A stretch of DNA of 64,000 bases, from positions 109,816,893 through 109,880,892 of the forward strand of contig CM077594.1 in assembly GCA_039654915.1 (NCBI GenBank), in the 5' to 3' direction. Both the position numbers and the translations under genes were made by a program. The notes under the pieces are model-generated. The model was not told the origin of the DNA and ran no database searches. It worked only from the letters and a program-made list of their open reading frames with translations. Each line of letters opens with the position of its first letter. Position 1 is the first letter of the stretch. The stretch is from Aquilaria yunnanensis. Lineage: Eukaryota > Streptophyta > Magnoliopsida > Malvales > Thymelaeaceae. This document shows positions 24,308 to 38,435 of this stretch, in pieces.

Positions 24308-25107
24308 GAAGCAAAATAGAAGAACAAGTAGTTATGTTCTATTCTGTTAAGCTTGAAAATAGTTCTGCATTTTGCACCATGTGAGTATGATTTGATTTGT
24401 TGAGCTTCCGTGGAGCATACCCACCTAGAGATAGAAATTGCACTGTTGTTACTTACAAGTTACAAGATGACAGAGGCTCGGAGAGACTACTTGTTAGTAG
24501 TTAGTAGTCTTTGTCTGCTGTCTGTTTCATGGCAGGCAAGGTGGCAACGGGACCTTGATTTAGTATAACACTAACGATGATTAAGATATAATTTTTTTAT
24601 GTTCATTATATTTTATAAAAAATGTAAAAAATTATAAATTGAAAAATAAGATATGATTCATCCAAAACAGTTAAAAAATTTAAACGAGTAAAAGTGTTGA
24701 TAATAAGTTTGATAAATAGAAAATATACGATATAAGAAAAAATTAGAGCCTTCAATGTCATTCATGAAAATAGAGGCTATAGAACATAATAATCAAAAGT
24801 TTTGGAGAAAGTGGTAAAATGTCTACTTTCAAAGTTTGAGGACCATAAAATATCACCACAAACAAATAGATGACCAATTTTGTAATTTATCCTTTTTTAG
24901 AAAAAAAAAACTAAAAAAAAAACAAGGGTAAACAGCCCAAACGAAAAAAAATTCAAGCACAAAAAAAAACTCAAATGCAAAAAAAAAAAATATACAGGCC
25001 AAATAAAAAAAATCCAATTACAAAAAAATAAATAACTATAGCAAGGGAACTAGGTGGGTGCGGACCAACCAGGTCCCTATTGCCTATAGCTCTCTCATAC
25101 CATAACT
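24308..25107. other. Upstream region of the CLD1-like gene and AT-rich spacer
   Basis: 24308-24540 is the likely 5' leader and promoter of the CLD1-like gene. Beyond it the DNA is AT-rich with many A-runs (24899-25030). No gene or defined element end was recognised. Confidence 0.4.
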
Positions 25108-25632
25108 TAAGAGCCAATTCGTTTGGCTTTTTCACCGATTAAGCTACTTGGCTTTCTTGATTTTAAAGTCAAACTTGGCAATTCTCACTTTCTCTCTCAT
25201 TTTCTTCATTTTTAATTTTGTTTTTTTCTCTCTCCAGTGTCAATTTTTTTCTTCATTTTCCCTCATCCCTTTTTTTCTCCTGCCTTGTGTCTAATTTTTT
25301 TTTAATTTTTTTCGCCTTTGTTCTTTCTCTCTTTTTCTTCTCCTTCTTACTACATTTTTTGCCAGAGCTTCTATTCTCTTTCTTTCTCTCTCACGGTCTA
25401 CGTGTTCTGTTCTCCCTCTCCCTCATCCTCCCTCATCCTCCCCCATCCTTTCTCGTCTCTCTCTCTCTCTTTGATTTTCTTCATTTTTATTTTTTTTCTA
25501 TGTCTATCATGGCAGACGTCTTTTTCTAAATTTTTCCATTCCTCTCCTGTTTTGTCTCAATTTTTTTTATTTTTTTTACAGTTGTCTTTCCTTTCTTTCA
25601 TTTTCTTTATGTTACTTTCCCTGCCAGGATGA

Positions 25633-25633
<1 letters not shown>

Positions 25634-25669
<36 letters not shown>

Positions 25670-25680
25670 CTCTCTCTCAC
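25634..25680. repeat. (AC)n then (TC)n microsatellite
   Basis: About 16 AC units followed by six to seven TC units within the pyrimidine-rich left arm of the Harbinger element. Confidence 0.95.
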
Positions 25681-26703
25681 GTGCTACGCCCTTCTACTCT
25701 CTAAAACTTTTTCTTTCCTCTTACACATGAAGAATCGCGATAATTTTTTGTTGACCTCCTCTTTCATCTGTGTCATCATTCATTTATTATTTCAGCCCTG
25801 TCTTCCCCAACCTCCTATTTCATCCGTGTCATCCTTCTTCTTTTGTTTCGGCTTGGTGGGAAGCTTCAATCTTGCATCATTTGACATCAAGAATCTCCAT
25901 ACCTGCTCCAATATGGAGAGGTTCTCTAGTTCATATGTCCGAAAGATCCTGTTGAGTAGCACATTTCAATTGCACATGGTGAAATGGTATAGTTTCTTGT
26001 CTTTGCTCATACAAACACTTCATCTCTTTTTCACAGGGTTGATATATGTAGCTCGATTTAATCTTGCACATGATAGATTATGGCAATTCTATTTCAAGAG
26101 GAATATGATTTCGGCCCTATAGAGTGATTCCCATTGTCTTGCTCCATGACCCGACTATAAAGGACAACCCATATTTGGATCTGGTGTTCATGTTTGATTG
26201 AGTTGGGTACTTTCCCTGGAGCTGATTTACGAAGCCTTGGAGTTGTGGTTTCTCCTCACCGTTTACCTTTGTCCACCTGACTTTTCTATTTCAGGTAATT
26301 ATTTCCCCCACAATTTATTTCATGCTGCTAGTGTTAAGTTCTGTGGCCTGTGCATATGTCAGCAGAGTAACAGAAAAATTCAATTAAAAACCACATTGTC
26401 ATTGTTTGGTCATATTTGTTTATGCATATGGAATGTTTGTATTGGTAGCTCCTGTTATAGTTCTTCCAACATCTATTTATGGATCATGAATCATCGGATT
26501 CCAACACTGACTATGATGGACAGCATTCATTTCCCTCAATGCCAACGTCTCGTGCTGGGTGGGATTTTCATTCCACCTAACTATTCTGTTCGATTATTGT
26601 GAATGCTATTTGAGCAGGTTATGTTAAGGGCCACACCAAAATCTAGTTGGGCCAAAGTTGTGCATGATCTGCAGCTCGTTATGGGTTGACCTTGGAAAAA
26701 AAA

Positions 26704-27774
26704 ATTACCAACAAATGGCATACATTAAAGAGGCAATTCCGCTTCTAAGAATCAATTGTGACCACGCCAACCGGCATTATTTTTTATCCCATTACTAGAC
26801 ACATTTTTTACAACCCCAAATGGTGGGAGGCTACCATTTCTGTACGTTTTTCTTATACGTTTTCCTTATGTACGTTGTTAATGAGTGTATACCTTTTATA
26901 TAATAGTTTATATGTTGTCGAAGGGACTGTTTTTGACATACAATTAGCATTTATGTTGACATAGGTTTACCTCGAGGCAAAGTTTTTACATGATGCCCAG
27001 ATCCTATGTTGGGATAATCTGTTCACCATGTTCGACGATTATTGTGATTATTCAAATCGTGGCGTTTCCTTGTAGCCACCTATCCGACAATTTGTTGCAT
27101 TTGCCATGCAGCATGTCATTAGATCTCAGACTTTAACTGCATCGCCATCTGGATCCCCCACTTTCCAATGTTCTACAGCAGCCATATGCATCACCCCAGA
27201 GCATCCAAGCATATCGCACGTTCCACTCAAATGTCATAACATAGCCTGGAGAGAAGCCAACCTAATTCGAGTTCTGGGTTCAACACACCACTGATTGGAG
27301 GTTTTGCTACTTTCCCTGCAGATATTGATGCCTATGTGTCTCCCCTGGGCCAAAGGGCATCATTACCTGCACATTCTTCCAGCTATGGTAGGGTATGCAG
27401 TTCATAGGGCACACACTAACAACGCAAGCAATCGACGTAAGTTCGGTGGTGGGACCATGTCTCTAGACATACAGCAGGAGGCTTTTGAAATGTTGAGGGA
27501 GAACAGGGAAAGCAGGGCAGATCTTGGGTCATATTCCACCACCTCATATGCATGCCTGCAGGACTTAAGTATTAGTTCATGCATACGACTTATTGTGAAG
27601 CCCCCTAGATTCAAATCTAGAAGCCCAAATTGGGTTGTAGCCAATTTATGTATTGGTCAAATAGTGTGGCTACAGGAGTTATTTGTAGGGGCACCGGACA
27701 AGGAATTTCGTGTTATGTTACTCTTACCGATTGTTGAGGAGGAAAAATCCAAGATATTTTTACGTGGATGCTGA
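26704..27774 (+). pseudogene. Harbinger ORF1 remnant, Myb/SANT-like DNA-binding protein
   Basis: From 26704 one frame reads ITNKWHTLKRQFRF, then a stop (26746-26748), then TTPTGI, and ends in NPKWWEATI by about 26842. This is the layout of the SANT-like domain (NKW.TLK...TG....P......WW) that accompanies PIF/Harbinger and related plant transposases. A more intact frame at 27295-27774 ends with ELFVGAPDKEFRVMLLL and EEEKSKIFL, resembling the C-terminal end of such proteins. It lies 0.5 kb upstream of the transposase remnant in the same orientation, the usual order for two-gene Harbinger elements. Exact exon limits cannot be fixed because of decay. Confidence 0.6.
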
Positions 27775-28285
27775 TTCAGTTTTTTATTTACTTATGGCTG
27801 AGTTTGTTTTCGATGGTAACATCATTCCTTTTATGTATTGTTAGACTGATTTGTAGTTTTATGTGTTTGTTGCTGCAGTACTAACTATGTTTGTCTTATG
27901 TTATGATGTTGGTCGGTGATTGGATTATCCTTTCTATAGTCACAAAAAAATCACTTGAACGCAAATTTCATAAGTTATGGTTGCCATTGTCACAAGTACT
28001 ATTGTGTGAGCACATTATGTAGAATGGATTCAAGCTTCTATAATAGTGGAACAGATATTCCATAGGAGGCACCTCCAACTTTTGAAATTGATTCCCCAGA
28101 AAGGATATTCTATTCAATACACAACGTGAGTCTGCTTCATCAACAATGTCTCCACCATTTTAGATGTCTTATGAGGGCAAATGTCTTGTCTGGCAATCTT
28201 ATATCCAATTTTAATTCCATTATTGTCGAACTGACCCTAGTTTAGACCGGTACAAAATACCTGCTTCACCTGATGTCTTATCCTC

Positions 28286-29388
28286 GTGAATTTCATTCCT
28301 GATTTTTGGATGAACATTACATGTTTTTGGGATTTATTGGACGATCTTAAAAATCATCATAACTTTCGTGACAGAAGACATGTTGTAGCTTATGAGGCTT
28401 TAACTATGTTTCTCACCATGTGCACCCATGGCTGGAAATATGATGACGTTCGCCAAATGTTCCCACATTCTATAGATACGATATCGCGATGGTTCAAGCG
28501 TGTATTGGATTCAATCCTTGGTCATGTTGAGGTCATAATTCAACTGCTTGACCTAACATTCTTGACACCCGTTACGAAAGTTAAGGACGTATAGGACAGT
28601 GCCTTCAATAATGTTATTGGTGTCATTGATGGACCACATGTGTTTGGAATATATAGCAGATAAGATCAACAAGTGTACTACAGCCGCACCAAGCACACAA
28701 GCCAAAACGCATTAGTCGCATGTGATTTTAATATGCAATTCACCCATATTTATGCGGGGACACTCGGTGTCGTTCATGACAGCCAGGTATTAAGAGGTGC
28801 TAGGAATATGCCAGCCTCGCGGTTCCCAAATGCACCAAAAAGTATTCACACGTGCATTGCTCCTGTTAATTTCTGTTGGCATTTTTACTTGCATTCTTAA
28901 TGGTGTATCCTATTACATAATGTCTTTTGTAGGTCATTACTATCTTGTCAACTTGGGTTATGCAAACATGGAGGGTTTTCTTGCCCTATACCATGGGGTT
29001 AATTACCATCATATTGATTTTGGGGGAAGAGCGCCCGAAGAAGCTTGAGAACAATTCAATTTTGCACATTCTAGCATGCAAAAATGTAGTTGAAAGAATA
29101 ATTTAGCATGCTAAGATGAAATGGGCCATACTGAGGGGAATGAACTGTTTCAGTCCGGAGTTGCAATCCCGAATTGTTATAGCATGTTGTGCCCTTTATA
29201 ACTATGTACGCATGAGAGATGTATATGACTCGGAGTTGCATGAATCTCGATATGGACATTACACACGAGAGGCCAACAATCCAGAAATGGAGGCCCTGGA
29301 TGAAATTGCGATGCATGAAGAGACACCTACAATGGCTGCGACAAGGGATAGCATCGCAGGAAAGATTGCAAGATTTTTTGGCCGATGA
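28286..29388 (+). pseudogene. PIF/Harbinger DDE transposase, broken
   Basis: An N-terminal helix-turn-helix-like region (DRRHVVAYEALTMFL, then DDVRQMFPHSIDTISRWFKR) is followed by the DDE_4-type catalytic core. The first Asp is in GVIDGPHV (codon at 28628) and the second in VVHDSQVL (28778), both in the same frame. The conserved YYSRTKHTSQNALVACDF block lies between them. The third acidic residue is the Glu in NVVERI (29092), in a different frame. Breaks: TAG at 28592-28594, TAA at 28661-28663, TAG at 29104-29106, and a frame change between 28780 and 29090. Part of the frame change may be an intron ending at the acceptor 28932-28933, just before GHYYLVNLGYANMEGFLA. Normal members are about 350-450 residues long. 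Confidence 0.85.
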
Positions 29389-30127
29389 AGTAGAAGGTCG
29401 GATGATCGGGGTTTGAATCAAAGATCGAGGGAATGAAATGTACATATCTAACCAGGTCGGAGCAGTGTAGGCTAAGGGTCCTTTATATTATCTTCATTAT
29501 TACTTGGACCTAGATGGACTTCCCCATAATATAAGATGTTCTAATTCCTTTACCTGATTGGTACAAATGCTTCAAGCTGGTCAAATCAAAGACAAAAGTA
29601 TGGGAAATGAATATGTACACAGTATATTATGAAACATAAAGGCTCGTTAACGCGAAAAGGGAGATAGAAATAGCAACACAGGATGCTAATATTGTGGGAA
29701 ACTTTGACCGCAACATATGAAGACATAAAAAAAATGAGAGGTCAACAAAAAACACGCCTGTGAGAGATAGGAAACAATACGAACAGAGCATGTGAGAGAG
29801 AGAAAAAGGGAGGGAGGGAGAACAGAGCAGGACATAAAAGGTGAGAGAGAGAGAGAAAGAAAGAGAATATGAGCCCTGGTAGAAAATGTAGTAGAAAGGA
29901 GAGAGAGAGAGAGAGAAAGAAAGAAAACAAAGGCTAAAAAAATTAGACACAAGACAGGATAGAGAAAGAGAGGAGAAAATGAAGAAAAATATTAACATTG
30001 GAGAGAAAAAACAAAACTAAAAAAGAAGAAAATGAGAAAGGGAGAAAGTGAGAGCTACCAAGTTTAACTTCAAAATTAAAAAAGCCAAGTAGCTTAATCA
30101 GATGGAAAAGCCCAACCGAATTAGCTC

Positions 30128-31212
30128 TAAAAAAACAATTAATCCTTGCGATCATAGCTTTAACTTAATTCACTATACCCCACTAAAAAACCATGTAGCA
30201 CCTCCATTTTCTTTATTGTACCAAGCCAACTCCTAGGACTCTATTCCCTATTTCCTTCTCTCCAAGCTCCTGCCACTTTAGCAATCCTGCAGACACATCC
30301 TCCGTACAAAAGATGTATCCAATTAGTAGAATCATTTCTTGCACTCTAATGTTCTTCCTCTCCATATCGGCCATATCGACTATCATTTTTCATTGGTTTA
30401 CATCGCATGTGTCGGACATTTTTAATGTCCTTTAGTTTATTATATTGATTCTTGACCGAAATTGCTCCGGTTACGTGGCTGCCAATATTTGATCGATGTA
30501 AATCGGTTTGAAGTCAAGTCAACCTTGCTCATCTCTAGAAGAAGTTGATGTCAGTCAACTGCGACATGAACAAGGATCGCCCTCTTGAATCAATCAACGT
30601 ACGTACAAAAAATAAGTAGTCCCTACGAATTGGTTCGATCCCAACAAACCAATGGGAATACAAGTTTATATTGGCCTTTGCAAGGGACTCGGATAGAAGT
30701 TGAACCTGACCATCTCCCATTCTCTAGTCACCATACTGAAGCTGATATGCCACCAGAACAAAGAAAACCATATGAATCTGTACAAATCTTTTAGCAGCTT
30801 CAGAATTCTTAGTTGAAGGACCTTTGATTTTTCTGACTTTTGACACCATTCAATTCTCAGATCCTTTCGCTTGTATAATGCGGCCTTGATCATTAATCTG
30901 CATCGCATTTTGCAATATGTTGGAGTTGGACCAGGCAATGCCACCCAGCCGAACCTGGAGCCCGTTGTACTTTCGCTGTCAAATATGGTTTGGGAGATTG
31001 CACTGATACGATGCTACAAACTAGTAATACAAAGAACGCTTCACTTCCACCTCCTCAGTAACAAACGTTTGAATAACTATACACACATTTAATCGATTGC
31101 TTTGGTAGCAACTTACCTGTTTATTGATCACAGTCAGAAAAATCATGGGGGCCGGGAATGCCTCACCTAAACAATACTTATACAACAGTACTATCTACAC
31201 TACCAAACTCCA
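30128..31212. other. Spacer between Harbinger element and EXO70
   Basis: No gene recognised. The right part (about 31000-31212) lies just beyond the EXO70 stop codon and probably holds its 3' UTR. Confidence 0.4.
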
Positions 31213-33159
31213 TTATCTTCTGCTGGTATTAGGCAATGACTTTTGGGACCCCTCAAAGAGGTCCAGCAAGTAATTCTGCAGATCATCACAAGAATACTTT
31301 ATATGTTTCTCACATATTTGATTTATGTGTCTGCCCACAAATGTCCGGTAAGCCTGGATCACCATTAGGGAGGTCGAAATCCGCAAATCTTCACGGAGCT
31401 GATCATCTGAAACCACCCATGCTGTCTGTGTTTTGTAAACCTCCTCGAATGCAGCATAGAAGCTTCGTAATCTTTCCTTAAGATTTGTCCTTGACAGAGA
31501 GGATGTGCCTTCATCCTTCAGTAAAGGCAGTATCGAACTCCAAGTAGCTCGCTCATATTCCCGTGCATGATGCTGGAATTTCCAGTTGTGTTTCCGGATC
31601 CACTTATCTCCAAAAACAGCCCTGAGTTCAGAGAATTTCACCTTCTGAGCCATGTAATACAGGTTGTTCATCAAGAACAAGTGCTGCAAGGAAGCATCTT
31701 TGTACAGGTTGGATCTATCATTTAGGTTCGCCTCCAGAATTTTAGTGATTGAGTGGAACTGGAAAGCCATCGGTGAAGAAGTACCTAAGTAACTTATACA
31801 TTCTTCCCCTGGAGCAGGACATGTTTCAGGTGAGAGTGAGACCGAGTCTCTTCCATCACTGTCCTTGAAGAGCGAATTTAGGATTCCACTGTAGTCGGTG
31901 AGAGTGCGGATATAATTCATAACGTAATTGGTCATAGGATGAACTCCCCCTCCCAGGAAAGGGCTCCCTGATGTATTTGATGCAATTGCATCCTTGAATT
32001 CAGAAACTGTCACCTTGACACAATCACCCACTCTGCTCAGAACCTCATGATACTCATTTCTAACAGAAGAACCGGTCTCATCTGAAAACAAAGCATTCAT
32101 ATCTGGTAGAAGCTCAGTTAGCACCTCATACATGTCAAGAATTCGCATTAGTTTTTCTGGCTCATGATGACCAATGGAGATGGCCTCACCAAAGTGCAAT
32201 AGTTGCAGCACTGAAGATTTTGATGCTTCCACAAAGCATGCTGAACTAGCTGACGCAAGCTGTGAAAAGATCTGGTCACTAAGCCACTTTTCACTGGTCA
32301 GATACAAGCGGATGAAAACCTTCATAGCCCATATCCATCTCTTGATTTTGGAATTCAAGCAGCCCCACTCCATTTTCAGTACATCCTCAATGCTCAATTT
32401 CTCCATTTCAAGATTGAAGAGGCATGCATCTAATGCATCCTTCCGTGCAACAATATAAGCCTGGGAACATTCATGACCATAGTTTGACACAAACATCAAA
32501 TTGGCAATACTCCTGAGGTCAGATATGACATCAGGATGAACCAAGTCAATGATGATCTCTTCCGATGTTCTGCTTATACTATCCCTGTGTATTGAATCCT
32601 CAAGAGACTCATCCCAGAAAGAAACAACAGAGCCCTCATCCGCAACATCCTCCTGATCACTCGAACGGAAGGACACATGCTCAGGTTCAAAGGGCTGCCT
32701 GTGCTGAACAAGGATATGCTTAAACTCTCCCTCAAGCCTATCCATTGCTGTCTGAAGAACATCATGAGCCCTCCGCATCAGTTCTTTCTCCTCATCATTG
32801 TTCAAACCTAGGTGCTCCAATCTCGCTGTCAACCTTTGAGCATCTTCAGCAGCCATGAGATACTCAAAGGTTTCATCCGGGCCTGAATCCCAGATCATCG
32901 ACTGATCAGATTCCCAACTCATGATTTTCTCCTGAACAACATTAAGTTTCTCTTCTATTTCACCAAGTCCACCATCGACAGGATCTTCGGTTACAGCCAT
33001 GCCAGACAGCCGAGAACCAAGATCCGCCAAAACTTTCTTAGCATCTTTCGTAAGGTTCTTATTCGAACCCAATGCCACAAGAATATGCTTTGCCGCTGCA
33101 ATCAAGTTCTCTTCTCCCTCCAACTGTGGCGCCACGGACTCACAATCCCCCATGGTCAT
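31213..33159 (-). CDS. EXO70: Exocyst complex subunit EXO70 (E-clade-like)
   Basis: An uninterrupted 648-codon frame, typical of plant EXO70 genes, most of which have a single coding exon. The N-terminal third holds EENLIAAAKHILVALGSNK and helical segments. From about residue 215 the Exo70 helical-bundle domain follows (DLRSIANLMFVSNYGHECSQ, LSIEDVLKMEW, KIKRWIWAMKVFIRLYL, GEAISIGHHEPEKLMRILDM, FLMNNLYYMAQKVK, YAAFEEVYKTQTAWVVSD). EXO70 tethers secretory vesicles to the plasma membrane by binding phosphoinositides and other exocyst subunits. The N-terminal and IEDVLKMEW blocks resemble what I recall of EXO70E more than A or B, so the clade is tentative. ATG 33159 is the first in frame after an upstream stop; the ATG at 33153 has a better Kozak context and is the alternative. 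Confidence 0.95.
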   Translation of the reverse strand: MTMGDCESVAPQLEGEENLIAAAKHILVALGSNKNLTKDAKKVLADLGSRLSGMAVTEDPVDGGLGEIEEKLNVVQEKIMSWESDQSMIWDSGPDETFEYLMAAEDAQRLTARLEHLGLNNDEEKELMRRAHDVLQTAMDRLEGEFKHILVQHRQPFEPEHVSFRSSDQEDVADEGSVVSFWDESLEDSIHRDSISRTSEEIIIDLVHPDVISDLRSIANLMFVSNYGHECSQAYIVARKDALDACLFNLEMEKLSIEDVLKMEWGCLNSKIKRWIWAMKVFIRLYLTSEKWLSDQIFSQLASASSACFVEASKSSVLQLLHFGEAISIGHHEPEKLMRILDMYEVLTELLPDMNALFSDETGSSVRNEYHEVLSRVGDCVKVTVSEFKDAIASNTSGSPFLGGGVHPMTNYVMNYIRTLTDYSGILNSLFKDSDGRDSVSLSPETCPAPGEECISYLGTSSPMAFQFHSITKILEANLNDRSNLYKDASLQHLFLMNNLYYMAQKVKFSELRAVFGDKWIRKHNWKFQHHAREYERATWSSILPLLKDEGTSSLSRTNLKERLRSFYAAFEEVYKTQTAWVVSDDQLREDLRISTSLMVIQAYRTFVGRHINQICEKHIKYSCDDLQNYLLDLFEGSQKSLPNTSRR

Positions 33160-33298
33160 AACAAGTGATAGGCCAAACAATCACAAAAATGGCCCCAAGC
33201 CCCAACAATTTTCTAGCAATCAACTGCTCACCAATGACACTATTGAATACCCAAAAGAACAAAAGATAATTGAAGAAAAAAAGGACAAACAAAACCAA

Positions 33299-33409
33299 CT
33301 GCAAGAGAGACCCAGAAATTACCAATAAGAGAAGAAGTAGAAGAAATCTTCGTTTTGATTACAACTGAACAATACTGCAAAAATCCTTACACCAAAAACA
33401 AAAAAATAC
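33299..33409 (-). other. Probable 5'-UTR intron of EXO70
   Basis: On the gene strand a donor CTCAG|GTATTT (boundary 33410/33409) and a pyrimidine-rich acceptor CTCTCTTGCAG (ending at 33299) bound 111 bases, 140 bases upstream of the ATG. The flanks look like leader sequence. Leader introns are common in plants. This call rests on splice signals only. Confidence 0.5.
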
Positions 33410-33542
33410 CTGAGAAATCCTCGGAGAAATTCCCGGAGGATGAGATTGTAGAAAGTCAATAGAACGAGCGACACTAGCGTAGGGGAGTACACAGAGAATT
33501 CATGGAGGCTGGTGGATATTTTCCTCCCGATTTTCTAAAAGG

Positions 33543-33633
33543 TTCGTGGCTTTGACTAGTTTCGTCTATTCCAGCTTTCTAGACTTCAATAGTTGTTCGC
33601 ATTATCTTGCAAAAGTTCGTGGCTTTGACTAGT
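33543..33633. promoter_or_regulatory. Duplicated W-box-containing motif upstream of EXO70
   Basis: GTTCGTGGCTTTGACTAGT occurs twice, starting near 33542 and 33615. Each copy contains TTGACT, the W-box core bound by WRKY factors, within about 460 bases of the EXO70 start codon. The exact duplication is seen in the sequence. A regulatory role is inferred. Confidence 0.45.
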
Positions 33634-34424
33634 ACTCGTCTGTGCGGAGCAAAAAGAAGAAGGCGATGGAAATGGAATCACACCAGGCCAGCTGGGCAGG
33701 CCCAACCCATGTGGGTCATTTAATTTTCTAAACTGTTTTTTTAGGTTTAGTTGTGTGAATATGATACCAAAAGGTCCACAGCTAGTACGTGTCTCCCTCT
33801 CTCTCTCTGGTTTAGCTGGATCGCGTCAAAGTACCTGCACATCCTCAATTGAGACAAAAATGAGAAAAGAGGGTACAGTTGCAAGATTGGAACTTTGGTC
33901 TCCCAATCTCTCACAAATCACGATTCCATCCGTCTGGGTTTGAGCTACTGTCTATCACTTTTTTCGAAAGGTGAACTACCAATTTATTCTGCCTTTTTTT
34001 TTTTATAAACTTTTTAAGTTTGTTTTAAGTAAGACCATGATAATTTCTAAGTCCAGTCATTAGATTTCATGATGCTATATTATCTTTTAGACGAGAGGCA
34101 TTATTGGGATTTATAAACAAGTTGATGCACTTGAACTATGTAACATTATTTTCGAAGAGTTTATATAAAATGAGAGTAGAGTAACTTGAGAAGTAGGAAC
34201 AAGAATGTTAGTACAAATTAAAAAAAAAAACCCTGAAATTATACATTGCCATCCAATCCAATTTCATCTTTCCCTTTCTTCCAGCACTCTCTAAGAATTT
34301 TCACAATTAATAGTCCTGAAAATGAGGGAAAATCAAAATACGCAAATCTTGGTAATAGAGTTGGGAATTTCTTAATTTTCTCCCCCTACATTAATTGTCT
34401 TAAACTCTGAAATAACCTAAATGT

Positions 34425-38368
<3,944 letters not shown>

Positions 38369-38427
38369 TTACTACTTGCTCTGAAGCAACTCAGAAAGTG
38401 TCTGGTGTCATGATCCGTGTGGAATGG

Positions 38428-38435
38428 ATTAAATA
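38428..38435 (-). promoter_or_regulatory. Candidate TATA box of the SCPL gene
   Basis: On the gene strand TATTTAAT lies about 111 bases upstream of the ATG, a plausible distance for a TATA box with a short leader. A GTGATGTCATCA palindrome (about 38478-38490) lies just upstream. Called from sequence and position only. Confidence 0.4.

Larger units (their letters stand above)
25111..30127 (+). mobile_element. PIF/Harbinger DNA transposon, 5.0 kb, degenerate
   Basis: The left end GAGCCAATTCGTTTGGCTTTT and the right end (reverse complement GAGCTAATTCGGTTGGGCTT) are inverted repeats. The similarity continues inward for at least 250 bases through AAGCTACTTGGCTT and a long CT-rich tract. TAA at 25108-25110 and 30128-30130 is the 3-base target-site duplication typical of this superfamily. 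Inside lie remnants of both usual genes, a SANT/Myb-like ORF1 and a DDE transposase, both on the plus strand. In-frame stops and a frame change make the copy non-autonomous today. Confidence 0.88.

Noticed and set aside
24292..24327. Extending the CLD1-like protein upstream to 24327
   Set aside because: The frame begins with TTG and crosses a splice acceptor at 24306-24307; the first ATG is at 24291.
25218..25632. Ser/Phe/Leu-rich open frames in the CT tract as proteins
   Set aside because: They are low-complexity translation of the pyrimidine-rich arm of the Harbinger element; mirror-image frames occur at 29627-29998 in the opposite arm.
33160..33180. Extending EXO70 to a start at 33180
   Set aside because: The codon there is TTG, not ATG. 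The first ATG after the in-frame stop is at 33159.
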